Numbered from the stretch's first letter, positions 20,701 to 33,426 are shown. The stretch is 64,000 bases of DNA from Tillandsia leiboldiana (GCA_029204045.2 CM055068.1:31718203-31782202); one strand, 5' to 3'. A program made the numbers and translations. Notes: generated by a model not told the origin, from the letters alone.

Positions 20701-23700
20701 TGTGAGGTCCCGGAATCCCCCGCGTAGGGTTGCTGGATGTTGGGCAGCTTTCGGTCGCCGTTGGGGGTGTTGGTGCGCGTGTTGGGGGCCCAGAAATGGA
20801 TTTGTGATGCAATTTGTGATTTGCTTGCATCACTGGAGGCCTGCGTGGGTTGCGCGCAATTTGGACACAAGTGGTGGATTTCGGACTTAATTTGAGATCC
20901 CGTGGGAAATTGGATGACCCGTCGGGTGTTTGGATGTGGTTTCGCGCGACTCAGATGTCAAAATTGGACTCCGGGCGAAGTTTGGATAAGAGTTTACCTC
21001 TCCGGTCGCCTTCGGGAATTTTTAGAGTTGGAATTTGGCAAATCGGACTTTAAAAATGGACCCGGCGTGAAAATCGGATCGAGTGGGCTATCCGGGGGCA
21101 CTCCGCAATTTTCGGATGAGAATTTGGAAAAATGGACATCGTTTTTGGATTCAGCGCGCGAAATCGCTAAGAATGGACTATTCACTTGTTTGTTTTGGAG
21201 CCCGGATGAAGTGCGCATTTTTCGAGACGACGCGGCACGAATCCCGAGGCGAGGCGACGGCACGGAGATCAAGGCGGTGCGGCGCGCTGCTCGAGGGCGT
21301 ACGGACGCGACAGGGCAGACGCGCCTTCGGCGGGGTTCACGCGGGGGCCGCCACGTGGCGGGCCCCCGTTGGCTGCCGCGCGGGCGCGTGGGCACGCGCC
21401 TGTGTGGCGCGCGCGTGTCCCGCGCCTGCCGCGGGCGCGGTGTAACGCGCCCGTGTGGCGGGCGCGTTACCGCGTGCCGCGTGGCACCCGGGGCGCGTCC
21501 GTGGACCCGGTGCACGCGCCCCGGCCTTGTGAGCCGGCTGGGGTGGCTCCCGATTGGCCGGTGCACCGTGGACCGGTGCACCGTGGACCAGCCCTTTCTT
21601 CTTCTCCTTTTCTTCTTCTTCTTTCTCCCCCGAGCACCATTTTTCTCCCTTTTTTTCTTTCTTCTGCACCCGAGAGCGAGAGGGAGTGAGGGAGGAGGTT
21701 GCGTGAGGTGCGGCGGCGCGTCGTGGACCTCGTTTTGCGTGCGAGGTCGCCCGGCGGAGCGTTTCGGCGACGGCGGCGCAAACGGGTGGGTCCCGTGTGT
21801 TGGTTTTTCTGTATTTTTGTACAGTTTTTGGAGCGTTCTTTTGGACTGTAATTAACCACCTTGCTCTTTTCTGTGTTGGGCACCGTGCACCGTTTTGCGT
21901 GCGGACTTCGTTTTGCGTGTGGACTCCGGCACCGTGCACCGTTTTGCGTGCGGACTCCGTTTTGCGTGCGGATCCTGGCACCGTGCACCGTTTTGCGTGC
22001 GGACTCCGGCACCGTGCACCGTTTTGCGTGCGGACTCCGTTTTGCTTGCGGATTCCGGCACCGTGCACCGTTTTGCGTGCGGACTCCGGCGCCGTGCACC
22101 GTTTCACGTGCAGACTCCGTTTTTGGTGCGGACTCCGGCAGCGTGCTCCGTTTTGCGTGCGGACTACGGCGGCGTGCTCCGTTTTGCGTGCGGACTCCGA
22201 CGGCGTGCCCCGTTTTGCGTGCGGATCACGTGGAGGCCAATTGCAAGTGTCTACGAGCAATTGGTGGCAAATCGAGGTGGGTGGCCTTATCTCCAAGTTT
22301 TATGGAATGTACATTAATTCTATTAATGTAGGACTATGCATGATAGTTTATTTCCTTGTGTAGCATGCTAGATTGTTGGAATGGCTATCCCTTTATTATC
22401 GGTTAATGTGGTTATCTTGGAACTTGACCTAGCACCCCCGTCATACGTTGCATGTGTAACCAGACCAGTAGAAAACCCTCACTTGGGCTAGGGTTATTTA
22501 TGCTTAGACATCCACACTGTTCTTTCATCCCTGGACATAGTGTTTTCTCGCCCGGGTAGTGGGCCGAGAGGTCGGGACTTGCTTTTAGTGTGGGATGCTT
22601 TTGCACTCTTGCTTGGGAGCAGAGTGGAGTCTGGTAGTTGTAGCGGGTTGCTTATCTATGCGGGGAGCCGTTTGGGTAAACGGTAGTCCCGGGCCGTCGA
22701 GTATCTTCCGGTCCGTATTGTTGGGAACCGTTGGGGTTGACGGTGGTCCCAGGTCGTTGAGTGTTGTCCGACCTGTTTTGTTACCCTGAGTTGTGGGTCG
22801 TTCCTGGCTGTGGAGTATCTCCAGCCAGTGAGCCTTGTGCTGCGAACTGTTGGAGAGGCTAGTGTCTCGTGTTTCGGGTTAGCTGAGCAGCTGAGTCGTC
22901 GAGGGTTCTCCGACTGTTGTGCGAGGTATTTGGGGATCCTGAGTCCTACCGTTCTGAGAGTGAGCGTGGATTTTGACTAGCCTGCTTATGCCAATTTGTG
23001 ATACTCTATGCCGCGCCGTTTTCCTCAGTTGGAGTCGCGTCCCTGAGATGCCGCTGTGGATACGATGGGCCTGTTGAGGCAGTTTTGCGCGAGGAGTGAG
23101 TTAGTCGGGCAGGACGCCCCACGTAAATCCCGTCCTCATGGGGATGTGTGGTAGTGGGCAGGCGCGTTCCTAGTCGACAGGCGCAGGCTTGACTGGACCC
23201 TATGAGGCAGTCAGTTCCATTGGGTCTTTTGAGCACCTTGGGTGCGAGTGGTCTCTTTTACTTTCATCTGTTCCACTTTTTGAGTATCTAGATAGAGGTA
23301 TGGCAGCTGTCGAGTAGCTCCAGCTTTTCTTGTTCAGATTTCATTGCTCTGTTATCTTTACCTCTAGTAGACTTGGTGGGCAGACCGTTGGGCTTGTTGA
23401 CGGCACCCACTGAGAACTACTGTGGGAAGTAGTTCTCACACCCGTCGTGGTGTCTTTTTCCCCAGGAACTTCTTCTCCTGTTCCTGTTGCTCCAGTTGCT
23501 GATCCTTCTGACCGAGGCGAGGGAGTCGCGAGCTAGTTCCCTACCCGTCATTGGAGTGTAGCAGTACCCCTCCAGAGGAGAGCTTCAGTAGATTAGTTTA
23601 CTTCTTTTTCCTCTGTTGAGAGACCTTTGTTGTGAGGTATAGAGTTGTACTTTATTCTACAGTTTGAGAGACTGATGTAGTGAGGATATTCTTGTATCGA

Positions 23701-23977
23701 GAGTCTGTACACTGATGTATTTATTGGAGATACCTCCCTTTTGAGTTTTGTATCAGAGGACTTTGTATACGATCGTATTTGGGAGATGGATATTGTATTA
23801 TTTTCAGTTGTACAGTGTTTGGTTTTCAATTTTTAGTAGTTTACTTTCCGCTCTGATATCTGTGTACTGTAGTTGATTCGTTCTGCAGGTTAGACGCTTC
23901 GTCTGTACGGCAGTTTCCGTACAGACGGCGGATCTGTTGGCGAGCCCGGGTCGCAGTTTCGACCCCGGGGCGTGACA
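20701..23977 (+). repeat. Element A 3' LTR
   Basis: 3277 bp, one 31-bp unit shorter than the 5' LTR. 31-bp array at 21881-22225; H0 at 23411-23438; H1 at 23900-23927; H2 at 23948-23965. It is followed directly by CCTGC. Confidence 0.9.
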
Positions 23978-25559
23978 CCTGCGGTGGATCAAACCGCTTG
24001 GTGTACGTGTTAGCGCCATGAACTTATCGCTTCCTTGGTTGCGCACAACCCCGCGATACCTTTCGTGATCCCATACTTGTGAAATAAGGTGCGGCACTTC
24101 TCACGATCCCATACTCGTGGAATAAGTCGCGGTTCACCTCAAGACCCCATCCTCGTGAAATAGCCCAATAAGTCAAGTAACCGTCCTTGTCCCTTACGTA
24201 TGTATCGTTCCATCACAATAGCTGTGATAATGTCCTTTATGTATGTACCGTTCCGTCACAATAGCCGTGACAATGTTCTTCCTGTCATTTAAAAATAGCG
24301 ATATCGAAACCAACAACAAAAGAATGAGGAGGGTTGAACCATGCCGTTCAACAACGTCCCCGACCTTGGTTTAGTTACCCACCTCGCCCGACAGATAAAA
24401 CGAAGCCCCCTCACGACCCTCCGGTGTCTTCGCGACCTTGTTCGCGTACAACCGGCGGACCTCTCGGTGGCAAAGGTGGAGCTCAGGGCTCTCTCACGAT
24501 GTCGGCGAGAACCGTAACCAAAACTAAGCCAAAATACCTCACAATAGTAAAATACACCAAAAGACATCAACTAAACCCAATCGGAAAACCAAATCCATTA
24601 TCAAAAATACAAACAAAACCCAATTTCCTCATCCGATAGCCAACTCGGGATGTTGGCGGTCAAGCCGAGAAAACCCCGACGGCGAAAACGATGAGAAAAA
24701 GGCCCGACGGCGTTACCCCGATAATTTTGTCAAGGCGCGGAGCGATGGTGACGTGCAAAGCTAGCACGTGGCATGGCGGAACGGCGGCCTAGATGACCCC
24801 GGGTGGCCATGCTAACAAAACGGCGGAAACAGTGATCAAAACGGTGAAAACGGCGATCAAAATGACGAACAACGGGCCGAAAACGGGCCAAAACGGAGCT
24901 ACTGGGCTTCTGAGCTGGGCTTCGGTGCACAATTCCAGTCGTGGACCGGGTCTACGGCCAAAGGCGGCGGCGGCGCAGACCGGGAGCACGCTTCGGTGGA
25001 TCGCTAGAGTAGGAAACAGGCGTGGACCGGGTCCACGCTATAGGGGCTGATGAGAAGTTCACCGGTCGCACGCAAGCGCGTGGACTGCGCACAGCTGCGC
25101 CCTGCTGGGCCAGGCCGGTGCAGCGGGCGGCTGCACCGGGTTCACCCCCGAAGGGAGCGGCGGCGAGCACCGGGTGCACGTCCAGTGCGTGCACCGCGCT
25201 GAATGGGCCGGGCTGGTGCATCAGTTGCGGGTCGGGCCGGTGCAGCGGGGTTCACCGGAGGGGGCGCCGGACCATGCGCCGGGTCCACGCCTTGAGCGTG
25301 GACCGCGCGCCTGGGCCGGGCTGCTTGAGCAGTAACGGGCCACTTTAGGCCCGCTCCTTCTTTTTCTCTCTTTTTCTTCGTCTTCTCTGTCTCCGGTGGC
25401 GACCACGCGACTACGGCAACTGCGGTGGTGACCTCGCAAACACCATCACGGCGGCGGAGGCCTCCCGTTTAACTCAACGGCAGCGGCGGCCTCCCGCTTT
25501 CTCTCAACGACGGCGGCGGCGACCTCCCGTTTAACTCTCCCATGCTCCGACGGAATACC

Positions 25560-25805
25560 CAAGAAACCCAAACAACCCAACGGACAATCCCAACGATCAA
25601 ACCATAGATCGAAAACCCGATCGAAGCACCAATCGAAAAACCAGATCAAAACCTTCGATCAAAACATCGATCAAATCACCAATCAAAACCCGATCAACAA
25701 CCCGCGATCAAATCACCGATCATAACCGATCAAAACCACTGATCGAAACCCGCGATCAAGAGACCGATCAATTCTACCGATCGCGATTCGACGATCATAA
25801 CACCG
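25560..25805. repeat. GATC-rich degenerate repeat in LTR B3
   Basis: Short words of the type CGATCAAAACC recur every 10-16 bp. This gives an unusual density of GATC sites. No coding potential is seen. Confidence 0.6.
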
Positions 25806-26468
25806 ATTAAAATCGATCGCAAAAGAAAGCGAAGAACCCACCTCTTTGCCGACGGGGATGACGATGCGATGCCCGGATCCGCCTCCCGATCCCCGATCCC
25901 CGATCTCCGACGGTAATGGTGCTCCTCCTCCGGTCTCCGATGCTAACGACGGTTCCGTTCCCGATCTTTGGCACGCACAACGAGGAAGAACACAAGATTC
26001 TCATTCTCTCTCTCAAGGTGGAAGAAACTAGGTTTTCTTGTTTCTAATCTCTAATAATTAATGTGAAACCGATCACGAGTCCCATGATATTTATATGATA
26101 GATAGTAACAATAATAACAGTTTTTTTAACAAAGCGAATCCTGTTGTAACAACCACATCTTTTTATAACAAATTTTCTCGATTTGCGTGCCAAGATCTCT
26201 GAAAAATCCCTCCTACATCGGCACGGATTTTAAAGCACCAATAATATTAAATGTATATTTAAAAATCCTTTTCCACCCATTAACTTTGAGAAATCATTAA
26301 GGGAGATCCGTTCGTCAGATTTTTGAGCCGACCACACCGCCGTTCTCCGTTTAACGAGCTCTACAACATGAAAATCAAAACCGATACAATCAATAAAAGT
26401 AAGAAATGCACAAAACTGCACATGCACCGAAAGCGACTCGAAGGAAAAATCGCGGGTATTACAGCGGC

Positions 26469-27200
26469 CCAAGGCCTGAGGGCGGGGCATGATAGAGATT
26501 TGGTCGGGGCGGTAGTTCGAGCGATGACCCGAGAATGTGGAAAGCCACGTGTGAGCCTAGAGGTATTGTTTCTCCTAGTAGGAGTGTTGGTGCGGTAGTC
26601 CTAAACGAGGATATGGCCGTATGATGATTGGGTCTACGTGCTAATGTGAGCTGTTGCACAGTGTCAGGCTAGAGTTTGGGCTATAAGCCTATATTGGACC
26701 GTGGTCTTTGGACCTGTTAGTAGTCCGAAATAGATGGGTTAATTGAGAACTCGTGGATTGAGAGCGCTAGTAGCGTGTGGGATAGTTGAGAGTGTGGATT
26801 GGGTTCGCCCTCCACGTCGAACGAATAGGGCGGCGGAGGAGTGTGACTAATAAAATTGGTTGCGAATGCAGCTTTATTATGAAAGAATGACTGTGGAATT
26901 GACAAGAAATTTCGCAAATCAAGATTGGGTCATTAGTGGCAAGCTGGGGGAGCAAGTGCTCGGCTGTGTCTTGCACCTGCTTAGTGAAAATGGCAAGACA
27001 CAAGGTCTGAGATTTCCATGAGTGGAGTTAGGGATTCACGAACAAGACGTTCGTGTAGTTTTGTCGAGCAGGCAATATGATGCCCAGTGACGACATGCTG
27101 TAGGCCCAGCATTGGGGGCAAAACTCCTCTCATTTGATCGATTTCGAGTCGAGATATGATCTAAGTTTCGAGAACGAAACTTTTTTGAAGCGGGGTAGAA
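26469..27200 (+). mobile_element. Element F, right part of internal region with PPT
   Basis: This continues the host of the B3 LTR. No protein domain is recognisable. The end has the pre-PPT hairpin GTTTCG-AGAA-CGAAAC (27165-27180) and a polypurine-like GAAGCGGGGTAGAA (27187-27200), which mark the 3' end of an LTR element's internal region. Confidence 0.6.
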
Positions 27201-27404
27201 TGTAATGTACCAAATTTTTGGTATATAAGCAAAGATAAATAAAATGGTATGAAATACTATTTTTATTGAACTTGGAGGGGTAAAGAATAATTTGGAAGTG
27301 AATTGGGCAAAAATCAGAAAAAAAAACACGAAATTTATGTTGGGTTATGTATTAATTAGATCTAAATAGGGGAAAAAACACCTAGAGGGGGGGGGGGGTG
27401 AATA
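27201..27404 (+). repeat. Start of element F 3' LTR, truncated
   Basis: It begins TGTAATGTACCAAATTTTTGG directly after the polypurine tract and runs about 200 bp, including a G-run near 27387-27398. It is cut by the reversed LTR at 27405. Confidence 0.55.
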
Positions 27405-27417
27405 TGTCACGCCCCGG

Positions 27418-27483
27418 GGGTCGAGCCTGCGCCCCGGGCTCGCCAACAGACCCGCCGTCTGTGCGGAAACTGCCGCACAGACG
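27418..27483 (-). other. LTR terminal hairpins H1 and H2 (LTR G)
   Basis: H1: CGTCTGTGCGG (27456-27466) with CCGCACAGACG (27473-27483), 11 bp perfect; on the minus strand the loop is CAGTTT. Relative to element A, one T-A pair is G-C here. H2 at 27418-27435 has one mismatch. Confidence 0.65.
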
Positions 27484-27799
27484 AAGCGTCTAACCTGTGA
27501 AAAGGGATCTAGCCATACAAGTATCAGAGCAAAAGAGATGCAATACTGAAGAAAGTAAACTGCATACAAGAGTCACTAAGTGAATAATCCAGGTACAACA
27601 TCCACTACCTCCCAAAATGGGGTACACCACCACTATCAGATACAAAAGTGGGAAACCAAAAAATACCCGAGTAGCTCTACCTGTGACTCTACAGACCCAG
27701 GAGGCACTAGTCGGCCAAGCCCTTGCCACGGTCTGAAGACTCCGCACGTACCGGCCGTGGAACGGCCGCCTCAGAAACACCTGTAACACACGGCGGGTG

Positions 27800-27826
27800 T
27801 GAGATCAACTAAAAAGTCAGATCTCA
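27800..27826 (-). other. H0-equivalent hairpin (LTR G)
   Basis: TGAGATC (27800-27806) pairs with GATCTCA (27820-27826), with a possible inner ACT/AGT helix. It lies at the same place as TGAGAACTAC...GTAGTTCTCA in other LTRs, between CCCAC and CACCC. Confidence 0.55.
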
Positions 27827-28024
27827 GTGGGTACCGATGCCCTATCCTCGGTAGCCCACCAAGTCCACTGGAGGCAAAAACAGATAGATAGATAGATAGA
27901 TAGATACTGGAATGAAAGCTGTAAGTAAATCTATCACTATATGCCTCAATGCAATGCTGTACTAAATGACATCTAGCATAATATGAAAATGACCACCCGC
28001 ACATGTCATTTCCCCTCAGCCACC

Positions 28025-28225
28025 CGATAACTCGGCCGGGGGCGAACTTCCACTGGTATCTCGGCCAGGGAAGTACTCTCCTGGTAACTCAGCCAGGGAA
28101 AAAGTCCTCCCGGTAACTCGGCCGGGGAAAGGTACCCTCCTGGTAGCTCGGCCAGGGAAAAACTGCCCTCCCGGTGACTCGGCTGGGGAAAACGCCCTCC
28201 TGGTAACTCGGCCAGGGCTTCCAAT
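28025..28225 (-). repeat. Diverged CCTGG...CCAGG repeat units in LTR G
   Basis: Seven or so units of about 29 bp on the minus strand (CCTGGCCGAGTTACCAGGAG-like) match the minisatellite at 17081-18331, including the inverted CCTGG and CCAGG. Here they lie within an LTR rather than after a PBS. Confidence 0.75.
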
Positions 28226-28905
28226 ACCGCTGTGTAATCTAGAGCGAACTCCCAGGAGCATCATACATGCCCTAGTCGGAAACCAGAACCCGCGACTTAC
28301 ACGACTGACCCGCACTTGCCTGATAGCACAAGGTCACCATACCTTTGCGTCTGAAACAAAAGTGGCATCTTGTAATCCTTTCGAAAGAAACCAACCCACC
28401 TGCGAAGAATCCGCAAAATCGTGCGCCAAACAGAGGTCCCGGTGTGATCCTACAGCTCCACGTGGCACCACGCGTACCACCGACCTCGTGGAAAGACAGC
28501 ACTGAGTCACCACTGCGGAAAAGGAGATAAAAAGGGATCAGAAAACCCGCGGTCGAAACCCGCATTCGACCTGGCGGAAAAACCCCACCCGGTGCCGCAG
28601 AACGTCGGCGTCACGCGGAAAACTCGTCGCGTAACCGCCGCGGCGCACCGGTGAGCCGCCGTCGACGGTAAGGTGCGGCTCATGGGCAAACCGCTCCAAA
28701 AAAATACTCCTCGCACGAAGGCGACCCACCGCACGGCCGACAGCGCCGCGCGGCCCGAGGGTAGCCCGCACGGCGCCCTGCAGCGACGCGCGTCAAACGC
28801 GCGGCCTGCAGGGCCGCGGGGCCCAAGGGGTGCCCGTGCGGTGTCCTGCAGCGCCGCGCGCCTTGCGCGCGGCCTGCAGGGCCGCGGGGCCCAAAGGGCC
28901 GCCGC

Positions 28906-28910
28906 GCGGC
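28906..28910. repeat. Possible left target duplication of element D
   Basis: GCGGC immediately precedes the first D LTR. The matching right copy would lie in or beyond the assembly gap and cannot be seen. Confidence 0.35.
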
Positions 28911-31900
28911 TGTAGTAATCTAGAAAATTAAAGACTTTATAATTACCTTTGGAATTTATGGAATTGGTAATTTTGGCAAAAATGAGAATTTTTAGTGGTA
29001 TAATAGTGGCCCAGAAATATTGACTTTTGATCGGGGTCTGATCTGGAAAATTCGAGATCACCATTGTGATCGTCTCGTCGAAACATAAAAGTTTCATATT
29101 CATATGTTTTCGATCCGACGGTCGGATCTTCCAGAAATCAGAAATCAAAAGTGGGCCTCGCGACTTAAGTGAATAGTAACCATCGAATTTTTAATCCCTC
29201 GTTTTCACTAATGGCCGAACCACTATCTAGAGTTTTAACCTAGAGGTATGAGTAATGGAACCTAGCTAATTTCGACGTTCTAAGCGCAATGACACTGACG
29301 GATTTCGCGTTTGGCGACCCGGGTGCATCGAAGTGCGTGCCACGCGCGATAATTCGACGAACTTTATGGAACGACTTTTAATCCGAGCGTCGAACGAACC
29401 AAACAAATACGCTACCTGACAGGTCTCGACGAGCCGGACGTCGTGGCGAAGTCCGTTTCACGAAACGGCGACCGGATTGTCTCGAAATGCGTAGAAAGTG
29501 ATCAAAATGCAACATTTTCTAAACAAAAGGTAATATTTTATGTGCCTAAGTGCTAGGGCTTGTAACCATAAGGGGTTTTGGGCATTTTGCACCTAATAAG
29601 AGGATCTCGGAGCTTTGTGTTTAGGTGTGAATGGAGCTTGGGGGTTTTTGGGTTAAAGAATCTTTTATTAAACTCTATATTGCCTCTTAGACTTCTTGTA
29701 ACTGCTCCACTCGTGTCCTTTGGTTCCCTGCTGTCCTCAAAACCGAGCCCGGAGTGAAGGGGAGCCAAAGAACACCTTCATTGCTTTTCCCAAACCGAGA
29801 GAGATAGAGAAGGAGAGAAAGAAGGGAAGTTGAACCAAACTCCTCCAAGCTTTGATCTAGAGTGCTCTGGGGGACTTCCTTGGTGTCGGTGGACCTCCCT
29901 AGGTGCTGTCCGAGGTGGCGCGAAGAAGAAGAAGAAGAAGATAGAACCGGCTTCTTCCCATCTTCCCCGAGTTTGGCAAGGTGAGTCTCTTTAACCTTGG
30001 ATTATAGAAAGCCCGAGACCCTTAGCAGTGGACTCATTAGGTCCTTAGGATGCTACAGGCCAAGCCAGAAGCCCCCATGCACAGTGCAAGGCCGGCTGGG
30101 GCATGGGTTGGCCGGAACCCTAATGGTGCTCCGCCTCGGTTGAACTTCTCAACCAGTGGACCAAGTTGGCCCAAAATTCGTGTGTATGGACTGTAGAACA
30201 TATTAAATAAATCTGCAAAGTTTGTTAGAATATGGTTAAGTAAATTTAGAGAAAATCGATGCCCTAGTTTTGTGAAATAATGCACTTCGGGCGAGCTTAC
30301 AGCTCCGGCGCCGGCGAGCCTCTCTTCCGTCGGCCACATGCCCAGAAATGTTCACGGGACCCAGGGGAGTCCATCCATGCCATTGCATGGCTCCCATACA
30401 TCATGAAAAATCATGATGTCATGGATAACCCGAAAGTGCATCATGTGGCCGCCGCCGGCGCTCCGGCCAACTTTGGCCGGGGAGGCATGGATAGGAAGCT
30501 TTCTGTGGACCCAAGGAGCATTCCCTCCAAGTTACAGAACTCCAGGTTGTCTCTATGCAAAATCGCCATTAGAGGCCATTGAGCTCCAAACCGGAGCTTG
30601 CTCCGCCGCGCCGCCGCCGCATCCCGGGGCCAGCCACATGCATGGGAAGTCTCAGTGAGGTAAATAGCACCTGCTTGTGCTTTTATTTTGATCCCAGAAC
30701 CTCCTGTTGAATGATCACAAATTTCAAGAAAAGGGGTCATCTTCCTCCTCGAGCCCGAGCCCAATCTGGGGTTTTTGGCATGTTTCAACTTGATGAGAAA
30801 AGATCCCTGAACTCAGTAGAGCACTTTGCTTCAAGAAATTCTGGATTTGGTCCAGTAATTGCTGAGAACCAAGCTTTAATTTTGGTTATGTTATGTGTAT
30901 ATGAAAGATGCATGCCAAGTGTTTGATTAAGTGCCTCATTGAACTTAGAAATGGAATTTGATAAAACTGTAAATATGAAACTTGCTTCTAATGATCCCCT
31001 GAGCTTGATGCTCACCTCAGATCAAAAGGATTCTGTGTGGAATAAAAGTTGGAGCAAGATGAACTTGTATGTTTGCAAGATAATGGATCTTCTTGATCCA
31101 ACATATCTGGGCTGCAATTAGGGTGAGCCCTGTGATCCTTGCAATATTTAAAGACCTTTTCATATACAAAGTTTGCTGGTTTGAAGTTTAAATTAAAAGA
31201 TATAGTAGAATCAACATAAAACAATAATGTTGGAACAAAACCTTATTCTAGGCTGTTAGCGAAGCCGCGACAGTGCATTCCTGGCTATTTTGGGGTCACT
31301 GAACGCGATGCTCGCGTTAGAAACAGTGTTTGAAGTCTCGGAGAAACAAAAATTCATTTTGGGCTATGTTAGAGAGGGTTTTTATGACCCGAAGTTTTCC
31401 TCGGGCACCGTGCTGCTGCAAATTGGTGAGCACGGTGTTCAGCAAGACATAAGTAACCTGCTGGAAGTGACGGAATGTTAAAATGATTTTCCAATTGAAA
31501 GAACGAGCGAAAACAGTGCTCAAAAGGCACTAAAATGTAATTTTTGGAAACTTTAGGGGTTTTAATGCAAAATAGACAATGTGTACTGGTTAGTAAAATG
31601 TCTAAATGATTCCTAAGCTTTTCGTTGGGAATCCATCGGCTTTCGTTGAGCGGAAATCGGATAACAGTCCGAGAATCGGCAAAATCGTCGATTTTACGGT
31701 ATCTGGGTTACAATTAGAATAACTAAGAGGGTTTGAAGTTGATCTGGGCTTAGGTTAGAGTTAGCGGGACTGAATTGATCCCTGATTGGTGATTTTTGAT
31801 CCAGGTTGATTCAGTTTGCACCTGGAGTTGAGCATTTAGAGGATTACAGATTAATTGCCTGCGCATTGACAGGTGGGTTATCTTCGGTCCGGGTTTTATC

Positions 31901-33121
31901 ATTTCGGCCCTCTGTGTACGGTATTGGTTGGACCCCTGTTTTTGATAGCTTAAACATTACTTTGAGCCTGCCTTTCTTTGATTATATTATATCTGCTATC
32001 TGCCTGATCTATGCCTGTTATCTGTTCTATTTTGCCTTACATGATTGTCCATAGCACCTCTAGCATTTATACTTTTACTCGGACATTTTCATGGTTGATT
32101 AGTGAGCCTGTTTGTTCTGCTGATCAAATGATACATCTCTGAGCACATAGATTTATTTAACTGAGGTTTTACCCCGCTTCGTAGGGTCGCCGGAGTCTGT
32201 TCTTGTTTGATAGGACAAAGGCACTGCTCTGCGAGGTTTGGACCTAAACCCAAGCTTCGTAGTGTCACCTGAGTCTGTTCTTGTTTGATAGGACGAGGGC
32301 AATGCTCTTCGAGGTTTGGACTTTTCAAAACAGTTTTCTTAAAAATATGTGTTTAAGTTTTGTATCATTTGGTTGGTTTGTGTGGTTGAGTTGAGTTTAT
32401 CTGTGAGCTTCTGTTGAGAGAGATTTGCCTTGATCTTGCATATGAGTTGAGATTTATTGCTGAGTGTTCCTGCATGAGTGTTGAGATTCAGTTGGTTTTT
32501 GCCCTTGCAACCCAGTGGGGATTTCCCGGCTTGTTGCCGATTACCCGGTCAGTGGACCGTGAGCTTGAGCATTTGCATATGATTCGCCCGCACTGTTGTA
32601 CTTCACGAACATCAGCGGATTTGCTACCCGTAGCGATGTTCTTTACCGGTAAAGTGGTTAGCTGAGGCAACCCGTGACCCTAGTTTGGGGAATGTCAATC
32701 AGGTGGTGCCAAGAGGGCAGCCTTGCCTGAGGTCTTGTGAAGGCCAATATGGTAGCTTGTGATTGGGTCTTTGCGTTTTCATCTATTTGATGCATGTGTT
32801 GTTAAGTTGCTTTAACATGATTCTTTGATTCTTTGATCTGGCTTCTAGTTATCTACCTTTATATGATTCTATGTGATGCCTCTGATTATAGTTCCATTGT
32901 TATCTTGCTGATTGTCCTAACTCCTTGATGTGTTGATTATCCTGATACATATTTTAAATACTGCTAAAATTATCTCCTATGCTTGTACCCAGATTATGAG
33001 TTTTGCTTTCTTTACAGCACCAGTTATATATCTGCTTTACCCTAACCCCTGATCTATTACTATCCTCTAGCATTGTATACCAGTAGGTACGATCTGCTAT
33101 TTCTCGGCTCGTCGTGCCCAC

Positions 33122-33145
33122 TGGGATACACTCCGGTGTGTCTCA
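33122..33145 (+). other. H0-equivalent hairpin (D LTR 1)
   Basis: TGGGATACAC (33122-33131), loop TCCG, GTGTGTCTCA (33136-33145): ten pairs including two G-U. LTR 2 (39391-39414) has one mismatch. Confidence 0.55.
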
Positions 33146-33373
33146 CACCCTCGGGTGACTGTTTTTCAGGTCGAGCGGGTGTTGAGATGTCGGGACGAGT
33201 TGGTGAGATCACGAGATAGAGCTTGACCCTGGACAGCCGATAAGATCAAGTATTTAATTGTTTGTTGTATCAAATGTAATGCAATGTAATTGAGAAGTTA
33301 TTGATATTGTAATTTAATCTTGCTTAGTAGATGTACGTAGTTAGTACTCAGGTTGTATGCCAAGTGAGCGGTG

Positions 33374-33426
33374 CATATATAGAAAAGGGCTCAATCCCCA
33401 GTGGGATTGGGACTCTTCTATATATG
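33374..33426 (+). other. Two-helix LTR hairpin (D LTR 1)
   Basis: CATATATAGAA (33374-33384) pairs with TTCTATATATG (33416-33426). Inside it CAATCCC (33392-33398) pairs with GGGATTG (33403-33409). It lies 98 nt before the LTR end. LTR 2 has the same at 39640-39691. Confidence 0.65.

Larger units (their letters stand above)
13439..23977 (+). mobile_element. Element A: complete non-autonomous Tekay-like LTR retrotransposon
   Basis: It has two near-identical LTRs (13439-16746 and 20701-23977), a PBS 8 nt after the 5' LTR, a polypurine tract touching the 3' LTR, and a perfect CCTGC target duplication. The internal region is only 3954 bp. It holds a 29-bp minisatellite, gag and protease relics, a 27-bp minisatellite, and a fragment of the integrase C-terminus. 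Reverse transcriptase, RNase H and the integrase core are absent, so movement must have depended on proteins from a relative such as E. By eye the LTRs differ by roughly 18 substitutions, mostly transitions, plus one 31-bp unit. That points to a recent insertion. Confidence 0.9.
12560..26463 (-). mobile_element. Solo family-B LTR (copy B3), split by element A
   Basis: It starts TGTCACGCCCCGGG (reverse complement of the LTR end) and finishes GGGTATTACA at 26463 (reverse complement of the LTR start). Perfect 5-bp duplications GCGGC flank it. Removing element A (13439-23977 plus one CCTGC) leaves about 3.4 kb of LTR. Sequence on the two sides of A joins cleanly into a segment matching 7735-7790 in LTR B2. 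With no internal region on either side, this is a solo LTR left by recombination, and A was inserted afterwards. It lies inside element F. Confidence 0.8.
27405..28910 (-). mobile_element. Tekay-like LTR, reverse orientation (LTR G), truncated by element D
   Basis: Its left edge TGTCACGCCCCGGGG is the reverse complement of the common LTR end. On the minus strand it carries H2 and H1 (27418-27483), an H0 equivalent (27800-27826), and the 'gtggacttggtgggc' block that precedes H0 in other copies. The far end is not identified. ACA at 28452-28454 is one candidate, but GC-rich LTR-like sequence continues to 28910, where element D begins. Its (GATA)n run at 27886-27905 is a microsatellite. No target duplication could be confirmed. 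Confidence 0.65.

Noticed and set aside
27405..28454. LTR G as a complete 1050-bp LTR ending at ACA 28454
   Set aside because: Flanking pentamers GAATA and GCTCC differ, and LTR-like GC-rich sequence continues to 28910; truncation by element D is more likely.
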